64,000 nucleotides of DNA from Sinomicrobium kalidii (GCF_021183825.1 NZ_CP089211.1:4384501-4448500), one strand, 5' to 3'. Numbered from the stretch's first letter, positions 53,099-62,571 are shown. Made by a program: numbers and translations. The notes: a model not told the origin generated them from the letters alone.

Positions 53099-55906
53099 CT
53101 AAGATAGTTGCTTATTAACCCCCTGGGGCAGTTTTTCCCTGAGGTAACGGGCGGTAAACGATTTTTCGCTTTTTGCAATTTCCTCGGGGGTGCCTTCGGC
53201 GATGACCGTACCGCCTTTTTCACCGCCTTCGGGGCCCAGGTCAATGATATGGTCTGCACATTTAACAAGTTCGAGATTGTGCTCTACGACTACTACGGAA
53301 TGCCCCTTGGCAATAAGGGCATTGAAGGATTTGAGCAGTTTCTGTATATCGTGGAAGTGCAATCCTGTGGTAGGCTCGTCGAAAATGAACAGGGCTTTTT
53401 CGCCATTGCTCCCCTTGGAGAGAAAGGAAGCCAGTTTTATCCGTTGCGCCTCGCCTCCCGAAAGGGTGGAGGAAGACTGTCCCAGGGTTACATAGCCCAG
53501 GCCGACATCCTGTAACGGTTGTAACTTGTCGATGATCTTTTTCTGTTTGTGTTCACTAAAGAAAGTGATAGCGTCATCTATGGTGAGGTTCAGGACATCG
53601 TTGATGTTCTTGCCTTCGAAGGTCACTTCCAGTATTTCTTTTTTAAACCGTTTTCCTTTACAGGTTTCACAGGGCAGTACCACATCGGCCATAAACTGCA
53701 TTTCTATGGTGACTTCACCTTCGCCTTTACAGGTTTCACAGCGTCCGCCGTCTACATTAAATGAAAAATGTTTGGGCTGGTATCCTCTTATTTTCGACAG
53801 TTTCCGGGAGGTGAACAATGCCCGTATATCGTCATAGGCCTTTATATAGGTAACGGGGTTTGATCTGGAAGACCGCCCTATGGGGTTCTGGTTTACGAAT
53901 TCTACCGATTTCAGACTGCTGTATTTACCGGTGACTTCGGTATATTTTCCCGCTTTTTCGCCATATCCCCCGGTTGCTTTCAGGACCACGGGGTAGAGTA
54001 TTTTCTTTACGAGTGAACTCTTTCCGCTTCCCGATACGCCGGTAACCACGGTAAGTACGTCCAGGGGAAAGGTGACATCAATATTTTTGAGGTTGTTTTC
54101 CCGTGCCCCCAGGATACGGATGTGATTTTTTGAGGTTCTCCGCTTTTTGGGGACCTCGATCTGTTTTCTTCCGCTGAGGTAATCCCCGGTAAGTGTGCGG
54201 GCCTTGAGGATATCTTCAAAATTTCCCGTAGCCACCACATGTCCTCCCTGTGTACCGGCTTCCGGGCCTATGTCGATAATGGCATCTGCTGCTTTCATGA
54301 TATCTTCGTCATGTTCCACCACAATGACCGTATTTCCGAGATCGCGGAGTGACTTGAGTACGGAAATGAGTTTTTCCGTGTCCTTGGGATGCAGGCCAAT
54401 ACTGGGTTCGTCCAGAATATACATGGAGCCCACTAGGCTGCTCCCGAGGGAGGTAGCAAGATTGATACGCTGCGACTCTCCGCCGGAAAGGGAATTCGAC
54501 TTCCGGTTGAGCGTCAGGTATTCCAGTCCTACATTGGAAAGGAACCCGAGGCGGTTGTTGACTTCCTTGAGCAGTCGTCCGGCCACTTTGTATTCGTATT
54601 CCGTAAGGTTAATGTTACGGAAGCACTCCGCAAGGCGGTGTAGCGGCATTTCTACCAGGTCCGATATGGTTTTTCCGTCTATTTTTACATAATCGGCCTC
54701 TTTGCGCAATCTCCTGCCTTTGCATTCCGTACACCTCGTTTTGCCCCGGTACCTGGAGAGCATGACCCGGTTTTGTATCTTATAGTTCTTTTCCTCCAGT
54801 TCGGCAAAAAAATCGTTCAGTCCTTTAAAATAGGAATTTCCGTCCCATACCAGCTGCTTTTGTGCGTCGGTGAGCTCAAACCAGGGCTTGTGGATGGGAA
54901 AGTCAAATTTATAGGCGTTGTTTACCAGTTGATCGCGATACCAGCCCATGCTTTCACCGCGCCACGGGAAAATGGCATTTTCGTACACTGACAGGCCTGA
55001 ATTGGGGATCACCAGGTCTTCGTCTATACCTATAATGTCTCCGTATCCTTCGCATTTCGGACAGGCGCCGAAGGGATTGTTAAAACTGAACAGGTGTACA
55101 TTGGGTTCGAGGAACTGTATGCCGTCCTTTTCAAACTTGTTGCTGAATGCGGTTTGTTTGCCCGATTGCATTTCTTCTACAATACATTCGCCTTTTCCTT
55201 CAAAGAAAGAGGTTTCCACGGCATCCGACAGGCGGTTTACAAAGTCTTCGTCTCCCGGTTTGGTAATGATACGGTCTACCACCAGGTGGAAATCGTGACC
55301 TATCTCGGTGTCTATTTCGTCTATACGGACAACTTCCCCCCTGTACTTTATACGGGCATATCCCTGCTGTGCAAGGATCTTGATACTTTCCAGCGCACTC
55401 CGATGGTCCGGAATGTGTACCGGGGCCATAAGCAATAATTTGGTTCGCGGCTCATAGCTGTTTACAAAGTCCACCACATCGGTCACGGTGTGTTTTTTCA
55501 CCTCTTCGCCCGATACAGGAGAGAAAGTCCTGCCTATACGTGCGTACAGTAGTTTCAGGTAGTCATAAATTTCGGTAGTGGTGCCTACGGTAGATCGGGG
55601 ATTGGTGGCGTTGACCTTCTGTTCAATGGCTATGGCAGGGGCGATCCCCCGGATATAATCAACCTTGGGCTTATCGAGCCTTCCCAGAAACTGGCGGGCA
55701 TAGGAAGACAGGCTTTCCACATACCTGCGTTGCCCTTCGGCATAGAGGGTATCGAAAGCCAGGCTGGATTTCCCCGAGCCGGAAAGGCCGGTAATAACCA
55801 CCATTTTATTCCTGGGGATGGCAACATTGATATTCTTCAGATTGTGGAGCCTGGCCCCTTTGATCAGAATGTTCTGTTTCGGGTTGAGTAGCGTTATATC
55901 CGTCAT
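53099..55906 (-). CDS. uvrA: Excinuclease ABC subunit A
   Basis: A 935-residue UvrA, the damage-recognition ATPase of nucleotide excision repair. It has two ABC ATPase modules: Walker [10 protein letters not shown] (about residue 38) and GVSGSGKSS (about 645), signatures [12 protein letters not shown] and [12 protein letters not shown], and the zinc motifs [17 protein letters not shown] and CETCKGEG with CETCKGKR. All zinc-finger cysteines are present. The length is normal (about 940). Partners uvrB and uvrC are not in the window. Confidence 0.97.
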   Translation of the reverse strand: MTDITLLNPKQNILIKGARLHNLKNINVAIPRNKMVVITGLSGSGKSSLAFDTLYAEGQRRYVESLSSYARQFLGRLDKPKVDYIRGIAPAIAIEQKVNATNPRSTVGTTTEIYDYLKLLYARIGRTFSPVSGEEVKKHTVTDVVDFVNSYEPRTKLLLMAPVHIPDHRSALESIKILAQQGYARIKYRGEVVRIDEIDTEIGHDFHLVVDRIITKPGDEDFVNRLSDAVETSFFEGKGECIVEEMQSGKQTAFSNKFEKDGIQFLEPNVHLFSFNNPFGACPKCEGYGDIIGIDEDLVIPNSGLSVYENAIFPWRGESMGWYRDQLVNNAYKFDFPIHKPWFELTDAQKQLVWDGNSYFKGLNDFFAELEEKNYKIQNRVMLSRYRGKTRCTECKGRRLRKEADYVKIDGKTISDLVEMPLHRLAECFRNINLTEYEYKVAGRLLKEVNNRLGFLSNVGLEYLTLNRKSNSLSGGESQRINLATSLGSSLVGSMYILDEPSIGLHPKDTEKLISVLKSLRDLGNTVIVVEHDEDIMKAADAIIDIGPEAGTQGGHVVATGNFEDILKARTLTGDYLSGRKQIEVPKKRRTSKNHIRILGARENNLKNIDVTFPLDVLTVVTGVSGSGKSSLVKKILYPVVLKATGGYGEKAGKYTEVTGKYSSLKSVEFVNQNPIGRSSRSNPVTYIKAYDDIRALFTSRKLSKIRGYQPKHFSFNVDGGRCETCKGEGEVTIEMQFMADVVLPCETCKGKRFKKEILEVTFEGKNINDVLNLTIDDAITFFSEHKQKKIIDKLQPLQDVGLGYVTLGQSSSTLSGGEAQRIKLASFLSKGSNGEKALFIFDEPTTGLHFHDIQKLLKSFNALIAKGHSVVVVEHNLELVKCADHIIDLGPEGGEKGGTVIAEGTPEEIAKSEKSFTARYLREKLPQGVNKQLS

Positions 55907-56069
55907 GATTAAAATAAGGAAAATACAAAGATAACGGATAATGGTGCAATTGAAAAAAACGTTTTACTTTTTGAAGTACAATTAGCCTGCAGATAGTTGT
56001 TTTCCGGCTTATTGTCTTCGGACAGGCATAGTCTGCATTTATAATTTTATAGAAAATACCATTTAATAT

Positions 56070-56101
56070 TTGCATATATTTAAGTAATGTTGTTATATTT
56101 G
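56070..56101 (+). promoter_or_regulatory. Promoter of the ECF sigma gene
   Basis: TTG at 56070-56072, a 21-base spacer and TATATTTG at 56094-56101. The leader is about 110 bases long and contains a hairpin. Confidence 0.55.
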
Positions 56102-56171
56102 GCCAGCAAAACGTTAAAAAAAGCAACGCTTATACCATAAAATTACTTTTTAAGTATTTAAAAATAACAAG

Positions 56172-56191
56172 GCATTTCCCCCGGGAAATGC
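56172..56191 (+). repeat. Leader hairpin before the ECF sigma gene
   Basis: GCATTTCCC and GGGAAATGC are a perfect 9-bp inverted repeat around CC. It lies 28 bases before the start codon, so it could affect translation or bind a regulator. Confidence 0.5.
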
Positions 56192-56219
56192 GATCATCTC
56201 GATATTAAAAAGTGATATT

Positions 56220-56804
56220 ATGGAGCGACTTCTTCAGGATTCTGCTTTAGTAGAAAAATATTTGTCCGGTGATGAAAATGCGTTAGAGCTGCTCATTAAC
56301 CGTCATTCCCAGAGAGTTTACAGTTTTATATTTTCCAAGGTGTTCGACAAGGATATTGCGGAAGACATTTTTCAGGATACTTTTATAAAGGTTATCAAAA
56401 CCCTCAAAAAAGGAGCCTATAATGAAGAAGGAAAATTTCTGCCATGGGTGATGCGTATAGCCCATAACCTTATTATCGACCATTTCAGGAAAAACACACG
56501 TATGCCCAAATTCGAAGGCAGTGATGATTTTAATATTTTTTCGGTGATCAGTGATAACAGCCCCAATGTCGAAAAGCAGATTATCAGGGATCAGGTGGAA
56601 AGCGATGTCCGGAAACTGATCAAGGAACTCCCGAAAGACCAGCAGGAAGTACTGATGATGCGCATGTACAAAGATATGAGCTTTAAGGAAATCTCCGAGA
56701 TCACAGGGGTGAGTATCAACACAGCTTTGGGAAGAATGCGTTATGCCATTATCAACCTGCGGAAAATAGTGGAGAAAAATAACATAGTTTTAACAAATCA
56801 ATAA
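56220..56804 (+). CDS. ECF-type RNA polymerase sigma factor
   Basis: A 194-residue ECF sigma factor. Region 2: SQRVYSFIFSKVFDKD, IAEDIFQDTFIKVIKTL and FLPWVMRIAHNLIIDHFRK; region 4: MYKDMSFKEISEITGVS and INTALGRMRYAIINLRKIV. There is no membrane anti-sigma gene next to it; instead a 47-residue protein follows after 57 bases, and then nth in the opposite direction. This gene appears to be a housekeeping-type ECF factor in Flavobacteriaceae. Target genes unknown. Confidence 0.93.
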   Translation: MERLLQDSALVEKYLSGDENALELLINRHSQRVYSFIFSKVFDKDIAEDIFQDTFIKVIKTLKKGAYNEEGKFLPWVMRIAHNLIIDHFRKNTRMPKFEGSDDFNIFSVISDNSPNVEKQIIRDQVESDVRKLIKELPKDQQEVLMMRMYKDMSFKEISEITGVSINTALGRMRYAIINLRKIVEKNNIVLTNQ

Positions 56805-56861
56805 TGCAATATTAAAGGTTTTGTCGCGTTGTTAAGTAACAACCCTAAAATAAATTGAGGC

Positions 56862-57005
56862 ATGGCAAACCTTTACACCAAGAAATCAGCAGAATTTAAA
56901 AAAATCGGACCGAAACAGGAAACAGTAAATTTCCTGCTCAACTACTCCAAGGCGCTTCGCGTAGTGGATTACAAGGAGTTGCAGTTCGAAACCCTGCTGA
57001 ACTGA
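56862..57005 (+). CDS. 47-residue protein downstream of an ECF sigma factor
   Basis: A 47-residue, soluble, helix-prone protein starting MANLYTKKSAEFKKIGPKQE and ending VVDYKELQFETLLN. It is too short for routine gene tables but has a good ATG, coding-like codon use matching its neighbours, a position 57 bases after the sigma gene on the same strand, and a strong terminator directly after it. It has no membrane segment or cysteine. A small modulator of the sigma factor is an attractive guess but is unproven. Not recognised from any characterised family. Confidence 0.7.
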   Translation: MANLYTKKSAEFKKIGPKQETVNFLLNYSKALRVVDYKELQFETLLN

Positions 57006-57014
57006 AAAAATCTT

Positions 57015-57094
57015 AAAAAAGAGAGGCCGTCTTTTGGAAAAATCATCCCGTTCAAACAGGATGGGGTCCTTTTCCGGAAGACGGTTTCTTTTTT
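57015..57094. terminator. Long bidirectional terminator overlapping the end of nth
   Basis: AAAAAAGA (57015-57022), CCGTCTT (57027-57033), GGAAAA (57036-57041) and CATCC (57044-57048) pair with GGATG (57059-57063), TTTTCC (57070-57075), AAGACGG (57078-57084) and TCTTTTTT (57087-57094). It ends the small-gene transcript; the last 14 codons of nth lie inside it. Confidence 0.75.
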
Positions 57095-57741
57095 GCCTTG
57101 TAATAGTCGTCAATAACCGTTTTTCTGCCTATCGTTTTGGTGATGATATCCTTCTCCAGGTCCCACCCCCGGGCCGGGGAATATTCCCTCCCGTACCAGA
57201 TAATCTGCAGGTGAAGTTTATTCCACTTTTCTTCCGGAAACAGTCTTTTGGCATCTTTTTCGGTCTGGGTAACGTTTTTTCCGTTGCTCAGTCCCCAGCG
57301 ATACATCAGCCTGTGAATATGAGTGTCTACCGGGAAGGCAGGAATGCCGAAAGCCTGTGACATGACCACACTTGCTGTTTTATGTCCCACGGCGGGCAGG
57401 GATTCTAGGGCCTTGATATCCGCAGGAACTTCTCCGTCATATTTGTCGATGAGGATATGGGACAGTTCGTAAATTCCCTTTGATTTCATGGGCGAAAGCC
57501 CTACGGGCCTTATGATCTCTTTTATTTCCTCCTGAGTAAGCTTTATCATGGCATAGGGGTTGTCGGCTTTTTCAAAGAGGACAGGAGTGATCTGGTTGAC
57601 CCGAACATCCGTACTCTGTGCTGACAGGAGTACGGCGATGAGAAGCGTATAAGGGTCTTTATGGTCAAGAGGAATGGGGATTTCGGGATATATCTTTTCC
57701 AGCGTTTCCATTACGAACGCCACTTTTTGGCTTTTGGTCAT
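57052..57741 (-). CDS. nth: Endonuclease III, cysteine-free (no Fe-S cluster)
   Basis: A 229-residue DNA glycosylase/AP lyase that removes oxidised pyrimidines. The helix-hairpin-helix LESLPAVGHKTASVV carries the catalytic Lys121 and PVDTHIHR the Asp139, equivalent to Lys120 and Asp138 of E. coli. The four-cysteine [4Fe-4S] loop at the C-terminus is replaced by GREYSPARGWDLEKDIITK, and the whole protein contains no cysteine. The tail KAKKKPSSGKGPHPV is encoded within a terminator hairpin. Activity is expected since the catalytic residues are intact. Confidence 0.93.
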   Translation of the reverse strand: MTKSQKVAFVMETLEKIYPEIPIPLDHKDPYTLLIAVLLSAQSTDVRVNQITPVLFEKADNPYAMIKLTQEEIKEIIRPVGLSPMKSKGIYELSHILIDKYDGEVPADIKALESLPAVGHKTASVVMSQAFGIPAFPVDTHIHRLMYRWGLSNGKNVTQTEKDAKRLFPEEKWNKLHLQIIWYGREYSPARGWDLEKDIITKTIGRKTVIDDYYKAKKKPSSGKGPHPV

Positions 57742-58008
57742 TTTTGCATACTTTTGGCGGACTAAAATATGTAAAAAAGTCCGAACTTAGAAGCCTGATG
57801 CCCGAAGTTATACGGACAGGCGGCTCACGGCCAATGAAAAATGTGGTGAAAATGTAAGGTGAGGTGTTCCCGGGAAGTCGGAAGATATGATCATTCGGTA
57901 ATTGATCCGGGCCGTTACCTGCATGCAGTTTAATAAAGATCAGCCACAAAATCATAATCCGCATCTCAAATCTGAAATCTAACGTACAACATCTAAAACC
58001 TATCAATC

Positions 58009-58467
58009 ATGAATACATTGCAAGCAGGAGATAAAGTACCGGAATTTACAGCGAAGGATCAGGACGGGAATACCGTTTCCTCATCAGATTATCACGGAAA
58101 AAAATGGATCGTGTTCTTTTATCCGAAAGCAAGTACACCGGGGTGTACGGCCGAAGCCTGTAACCTGAGAGACAATTTTAAAGAATTGAAAGATAAGGGG
58201 TATGAACTCCTGGGTATCAGCGCAGATTCTGAAAAAAGGCAATCCAATTTCAAAAAGAAATACGACTTTCCTTTTCCGTTACTGGCCGACGAGGATAAAA
58301 AGGTGATCGAAGCCTTCGGCGTATGGGGACCAAAAAAATTCATGGGCCGGACTTTTGACGGTATTCACCGGAAAACCTTTATCATTGATGAGGAAGGAAA
58401 AGTGGAACGTGTTATTGACAAGGTGAAAACCAAAGACCATGCTGCGCAGATATTGAACGAGTCATAA
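58009..58467 (+). CDS. bcp: Thioredoxin-dependent thiol peroxidase (BCP/PrxQ)
   Basis: A 152-residue peroxiredoxin of the BCP/PrxQ group that reduces hydrogen and organic peroxides with electrons from thioredoxin. The peroxidatic Cys46 is in STPGCTAEAC and the resolving Cys51 five residues later, the arrangement of atypical two-cysteine PrxQ. The fold elements FFYPKAS, GISADS and FIIDEEGKVERVI are present. In the cytosol it works with the repair gene nth, divergent on its left, although no co-regulation is visible. Confidence 0.95.
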   Translation: MNTLQAGDKVPEFTAKDQDGNTVSSSDYHGKKWIVFFYPKASTPGCTAEACNLRDNFKELKDKGYELLGISADSEKRQSNFKKKYDFPFPLLADEDKKVIEAFGVWGPKKFMGRTFDGIHRKTFIIDEEGKVERVIDKVKTKDHAAQILNES

Positions 58468-58613
58468 GTTGTGAAACCGGAAACTACCCTGAAATCGCTA
58501 TGATTCCGGGGCATTTCTGTTTTGTAATGCATTAATTGACTGGGCCTTAATTGTATATCTCTTTTAGAAGTCGTATCTTTAGTCGAGACCATTACTAACC
58601 AAAAACATTAAAA

Positions 58614-59255
58614 ATGGAAACGACAGAATTTGAGATCAGGGGTCCTGCCTTTGCTACCTGCAATTGCGACTGGGGTTGCCCCTGTCAGTTTAATGCCCTC
58701 CCTACCAGTGGTCAGTGCGAAGCTTTATGGGCCATGCGTATTGAACAGGGCAATCTTGATGGTATACGATTGGACGGGCTTGTATGGGGTACGCTTTTTT
58801 GGTGGCCTGGTGCCGTGCATGAAGGAGACGGTAAAGTACAGCTTTTCATAGAAGAACGGGCTTCGGCCGATCAGCGTCAGGCTCTGGAAACCATCGGGAG
58901 AGGACAGGTTTCTGCCGAAGGAACATTCTTCCAGATATTTGCTGCGATGGCTCCGCACCTCCAACCATCTGTAGCTGCTGCTATTGATTTTGATTGTGAT
59001 ATCGAGGCGGGAAAAGCGCATCTGAACGTTAAGGAGCTGGTAAAAGCCGAAGGAACTCCCATTCGCAATAAGGTTACAGGTGCAGAATCCCGTTCACGAG
59101 TGACATTCCCCCAGGGTTTTGAATACAACGAAGCCGAATTTATCAGCGGTAAAACCCACACCCTGGACAAGGCGGCTATAAAGCTCGACCTGGAAGAGTC
59201 GCATGCCCATGTATATTATGCAGCATGGAACAACGACGGTATAGTTGCGGTATAA
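58614..59255 (+). CDS. DUF1326 domain protein
   Basis: A 213-residue protein of the DUF1326 family. The defining motif CNCDWGCPCQF near residue 16 places four cysteines (Cys16, 18, 22, 24) close together, a likely metal or redox site. No signal peptide. The family almost always accompanies a DUF2182 membrane protein, as here, 40 bases downstream. The family is mostly proteobacterial, so this pair may have been acquired. Function unknown. Confidence 0.88.
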   Translation: METTEFEIRGPAFATCNCDWGCPCQFNALPTSGQCEALWAMRIEQGNLDGIRLDGLVWGTLFWWPGAVHEGDGKVQLFIEERASADQRQALETIGRGQVSAEGTFFQIFAAMAPHLQPSVAAAIDFDCDIEAGKAHLNVKELVKAEGTPIRNKVTGAESRSRVTFPQGFEYNEAEFISGKTHTLDKAAIKLDLEESHAHVYYAAWNNDGIVAV

Positions 59256-59295
59256 GTCCCGATAGCCGGATACAGATGAAAGTTGTTCCGATCCG

Positions 59296-60063
59296 ATGAC
59301 CAGATTCAGTGAATTTCTGCGTAGACCGAGACTCATCATTCTCGGCGGGATAATAGGCATCGTGCTACTGTGTTGGGCCTGGCTGGCACCGGCGGCAGTA
59401 GATATGTATGGTCGTATGGATGGCCTTTCGGCCTGGATGATGCAGAACAGCTGGGATGCCCGTTATATCATATTCATATTCCTGATGTGGGTGGTCATGA
59501 TGGCCGGTATGATGTTGCCCAGCGCAGCTCCTGCCATCCTGATGTTTGAAAAGATAGTACGACACAGTCCCGACCCGTACAGACCCGTGTCGCGCAGCTA
59601 TGCTTTTGCTGCAGGTTATTTGCTGGCATGGACAGGCTTCAGTGCGGTAGCTACATTACTGCAATGGGTGCTGGCTGAAGCGGCCCTTCTCGATATGATG
59701 ATGGAACCTGCCGACAAGCTTTTTGCCTCCGTTATACTTCTTCTGGCCGGCTTGTGGCAGTTTACTCCTTTCAAGCATACCTGCTTGGGCAAGTGCCGCT
59801 CTCCGATCAGTTTTCTGACACAACACTGGCAACCCGGGATATGGGGAGCATTGCGATTGGGAGTAAAGCACGGCCTGTATTGCTTGGGGTGCTGCTGGGC
59901 GTTGATGCTGTTATTGTTTTTCGGCGGTGTCATGAACCTGTTATGGATTGCCGGGATTACCTTGTTTGTACTTGTTGAGAAACTTGCTCCTTTTGGCCGG
60001 TGGACCTGCCGTATCTGCGGAATGGTACTGATATTTACAGGGATTTTATTATTGCTGAAATAG
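59296..60063 (+). CDS. DUF2182 family integral membrane protein
   Basis: A 255-residue membrane protein with about six or seven helices and the DUF2182 features: WVVMMAGMMLPSAAPAILMF, then HTCLGKCRSPISFL and LYCLGCCWALMLLLFFGGVMN. Cysteine pairs on either side of membrane helices suggest metal or thiol chemistry, in line with annotations of the family as predicted metal-binding. It forms a two-gene unit with DUF1326. Function unknown. Confidence 0.88.
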   Translation: MTRFSEFLRRPRLIILGGIIGIVLLCWAWLAPAAVDMYGRMDGLSAWMMQNSWDARYIIFIFLMWVVMMAGMMLPSAAPAILMFEKIVRHSPDPYRPVSRSYAFAAGYLLAWTGFSAVATLLQWVLAEAALLDMMMEPADKLFASVILLLAGLWQFTPFKHTCLGKCRSPISFLTQHWQPGIWGALRLGVKHGLYCLGCCWALMLLLFFGGVMNLLWIAGITLFVLVEKLAPFGRWTCRICGMVLIFTGILLLLK

Positions 60064-60192
60064 AAAACCCGCCGTGAGAATTCGTAACAGGTGGCCTGAA
60101 CTGCAAAAATGTAAAATATTTGTAGTCCTGATGTTTTGGGGATGGCTTCTCTTTTGTAGTTTTACCTCCTTAGAAAAAGTGGAGACAGGCCA

Positions 60193-62061
60193 ATGAATTA
60201 TCTATCTGTAGAAAATATATCCAAATCCTTTGGAGAACGGGTATTATTTACCGACATTTCTTTCGGGATCAATAAGGACCAGAAGGTGGCCTTTATTGCC
60301 AAGAACGGAACCGGTAAGACTTCCCTGCTCAATATCATAACCGGAAAGGACGTTCCCGATACGGGGCGGGTCATTTCCCGGAACGGGATATATATCGGGT
60401 TTTTACCGCAGGAACCCGACCTGCAGCACGAACTTACCGTGGAAGAGACCATTTTTGCCTCAGACAACAAGATACTGAAAATTATCCGGGAGTATGAAAA
60501 GGCATTGCGTAACCCGGAGGAAGAAAAGGCCTATCAAAAGGCATTTGAAAAAATGGAACTCCATAACGCCTGGGACTTTGAAACGCAATACAAGCAAATC
60601 CTTTCCAAGCTAAAACTGGACGACCTTTCACAGAAAGTCGCTTCCCTGTCCGGCGGACAGAAAAAACGTCTGGCCCTTGCTACCGTTTTGCTCAATAAAC
60701 CCGACCTGCTCATCCTCGACGAACCAACCAACCATCTTGACCTGGAAATGATAGAGTGGCTGGAGTCCTATTTTTCCAGGGAAAGTATCACGCTTTTTAT
60801 GGTGACTCACGACCGGTATTTCCTGGAACGGGTGTGCAATGAGATCGTAGAACTGGAAGACGGAAAACTGTACACCTACAAAGGGAATTATTCGTATTAC
60901 CTGGAAAAAAAAGAAGCCCGGGTAGAAGCAGAAAAAGCATCGACAGAAAAGGCTAGGAATCTATATGTGAAGGAACTGGACTGGATGCGCCGCCAACCGA
61001 AAGCACGAACGTCCAAGTCCAAATCACGCATAGATGATTTTCACACCATTAAAGAAAAGGCCCATCAGCGGAGAAAAGAACACCGGGTACAGCTGGAGAT
61101 CAATATGGAAAGGCTGGGGAGCAAGATCGTAGAACTCCACAATGTTTCCAAAACCTACGGAGATAAAAGTATATTACAGAAATTCGATTACGTGTTCAAA
61201 AAAGGGGAACGCATAGGCATCATAGGGAAGAACGGTACCGGAAAATCCACCTTCCTGAACCTGCTTACCGGTGCAGTTCTGCCCGATACCGGGAAGATCG
61301 TGATCGGGGAGACGGTAAAGTTCGGTTACTATACCCAGGAAGGGATTGAGGTAAAACCGGAACAAAAGGTCATTGACGTTATCCGGGCCTATGGCGATTA
61401 CATTCCCCTGGCCAAGGGACGGCAGATATCTGCGGCCCAATTATTGGAACGCTTCCTGTTCGACAGGAAAAAACAGTACGACTTCGTAGAGAAACTCAGT
61501 GGGGGGGAATTAAAAAGACTGTACCTCTGTACCGTGCTTATCCAGAACCCGAATTTCCTTATTCTCGATGAACCTACCAACGACCTGGATATTGTAACGC
61601 TCAATGTCCTGGAAGAATTTTTACTCGACTTCCCAGGATGCCTTGTGGTAGTATCGCACGACAGGTATTTTATGGACAAGATCGTGGATCACCTTTTTGT
61701 TTTTAAAGGAAAAGCCAAAATAGAGGATTTCCCCGGAAATTATTCTGATTACAGGGCCTATGAAGAAAGTGTCCCTCCCGAGGAAAACAGAACGAAAACA
61801 GCAGAGTACGGTACTAAAAAGGAAAATACCTGGAGGAAAGATGCCAATAAGGGATTGTCCTATAACGAACAGAAGGAATACAGCAGGCTGGAGAAGGAAA
61901 TCCGGAAACTGGAAGAAGAAAAAGCGGAGATTGAAACGAAATTTTCAGACAGTGAACTCGAAGGCGATCGTATTGATGAACTGTCCGTAAGACTCCGGGA
62001 AGTCCTGGAAGAGATCGAAACAAAGACCGATCGCTGGCTGGAACTCTCCTACAAAGAATAG
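60193..62061 (+). CDS. ABC-F family ATPase (Uup-like)
   Basis: A 622-residue soluble protein with two ABC ATPase domains and no membrane part. First cassette: Walker A AKNGTGKTS, signature LSGGQKKR, Walker B PDLLILDEPTNHLD. Second: GKNGTGKST, LSGGELKR, FLILDEPTNDLD. The P-site-tRNA-interacting linker carries ARTSKSKSRID, and a coiled coil (about residues 565-620, EYSRLEKEIRKLEEEKAEIE) ends the protein as in Uup. Members work on the ribosome to relieve stalls. The next gene follows after 9 bases. Confidence 0.93.
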   Translation: MNYLSVENISKSFGERVLFTDISFGINKDQKVAFIAKNGTGKTSLLNIITGKDVPDTGRVISRNGIYIGFLPQEPDLQHELTVEETIFASDNKILKIIREYEKALRNPEEEKAYQKAFEKMELHNAWDFETQYKQILSKLKLDDLSQKVASLSGGQKKRLALATVLLNKPDLLILDEPTNHLDLEMIEWLESYFSRESITLFMVTHDRYFLERVCNEIVELEDGKLYTYKGNYSYYLEKKEARVEAEKASTEKARNLYVKELDWMRRQPKARTSKSKSRIDDFHTIKEKAHQRRKEHRVQLEINMERLGSKIVELHNVSKTYGDKSILQKFDYVFKKGERIGIIGKNGTGKSTFLNLLTGAVLPDTGKIVIGETVKFGYYTQEGIEVKPEQKVIDVIRAYGDYIPLAKGRQISAAQLLERFLFDRKKQYDFVEKLSGGELKRLYLCTVLIQNPNFLILDEPTNDLDIVTLNVLEEFLLDFPGCLVVVSHDRYFMDKIVDHLFVFKGKAKIEDFPGNYSDYRAYEESVPPEENRTKTAEYGTKKENTWRKDANKGLSYNEQKEYSRLEKEIRKLEEEKAEIETKFSDSELEGDRIDELSVRLREVLEEIETKTDRWLELSYKE

Positions 62062-62070
62062 GATGAACAC

Positions 62071-62571
62071 ATGCTGAAGTACCTGAAATTTCTGTTGAAA
62101 TCTACGAATCAGCACGGCGTGCACTCCCCTTTTGTATACGCTTATGTGACCAGGGGGCTGTATCGCGGCAAAAAATACAGGGGCCCGGTGCACCGGCGAA
62201 TACTATTCCGTACGATTGCTTATTTCGGGATCGGGAGCATTCACATTGCAGAGGCTTCAGATGAAAGGCTCTCCGCTTCCCTGAAGACCTGTTTTCCGGG
62301 AATAGCGATCAACCCCGCAGAGCGGCCTCGTATCACCTGTTATAACAAACCCCTTATTCCGGGCGAAGTGTCCCGTTTCCTCAGTGAAACCGATTTTAAG
62401 GGTGATCACATATTGGTACTTGAAAAAATACACCGTAACAAAACGGCTGAAAAAACCTGGGAAATGGTGAAAAAAAATGGAAAAGTGGTGGTGACCATCG
62501 ACCTGTTTTATGCCGGGATCGTATTTTTCAGGGAAGGCCAGGCCAGGGAAGATTTTATAATTCGCCCGTAA
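62071..62571 (+). CDS. Shortened SAM-methyltransferase-family protein lacking the cofactor core
   Basis: A 166-residue protein that resembles both ends of a flavobacterial class I SAM methyltransferase of about 250 residues: the start LKSTNQHGVHSPFVYAYVT and the end TIDLFYAGIVFFREGQARED are well kept. The middle, where the E/DxGxGxG SAM-binding loop should be, is short and shows no such motif. It may be a natural deletion derivative. Separated by 9 bases from the ABC-F gene. Function, if any, cannot be SAM-dependent in the usual way. Confidence 0.6.
   Translation: MLKYLKFLLKSTNQHGVHSPFVYAYVTRGLYRGKKYRGPVHRRILFRTIAYFGIGSIHIAEASDERLSASLKTCFPGIAINPAERPRITCYNKPLIPGEVSRFLSETDFKGDHILVLEKIHRNKTAEKTWEMVKKNGKVVVTIDLFYAGIVFFREGQAREDFIIRP

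Larger units (their letters stand above)
55907..56219. other. 313-base divergent region between uvrA and an ECF sigma gene
   Basis: AT-rich, no gene. It contains the sigma gene promoter at 56070-56101 and a leader hairpin at 56172-56191. The part next to uvrA shows no clear element. No LexA-type site was recognised. Confidence 0.5.
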
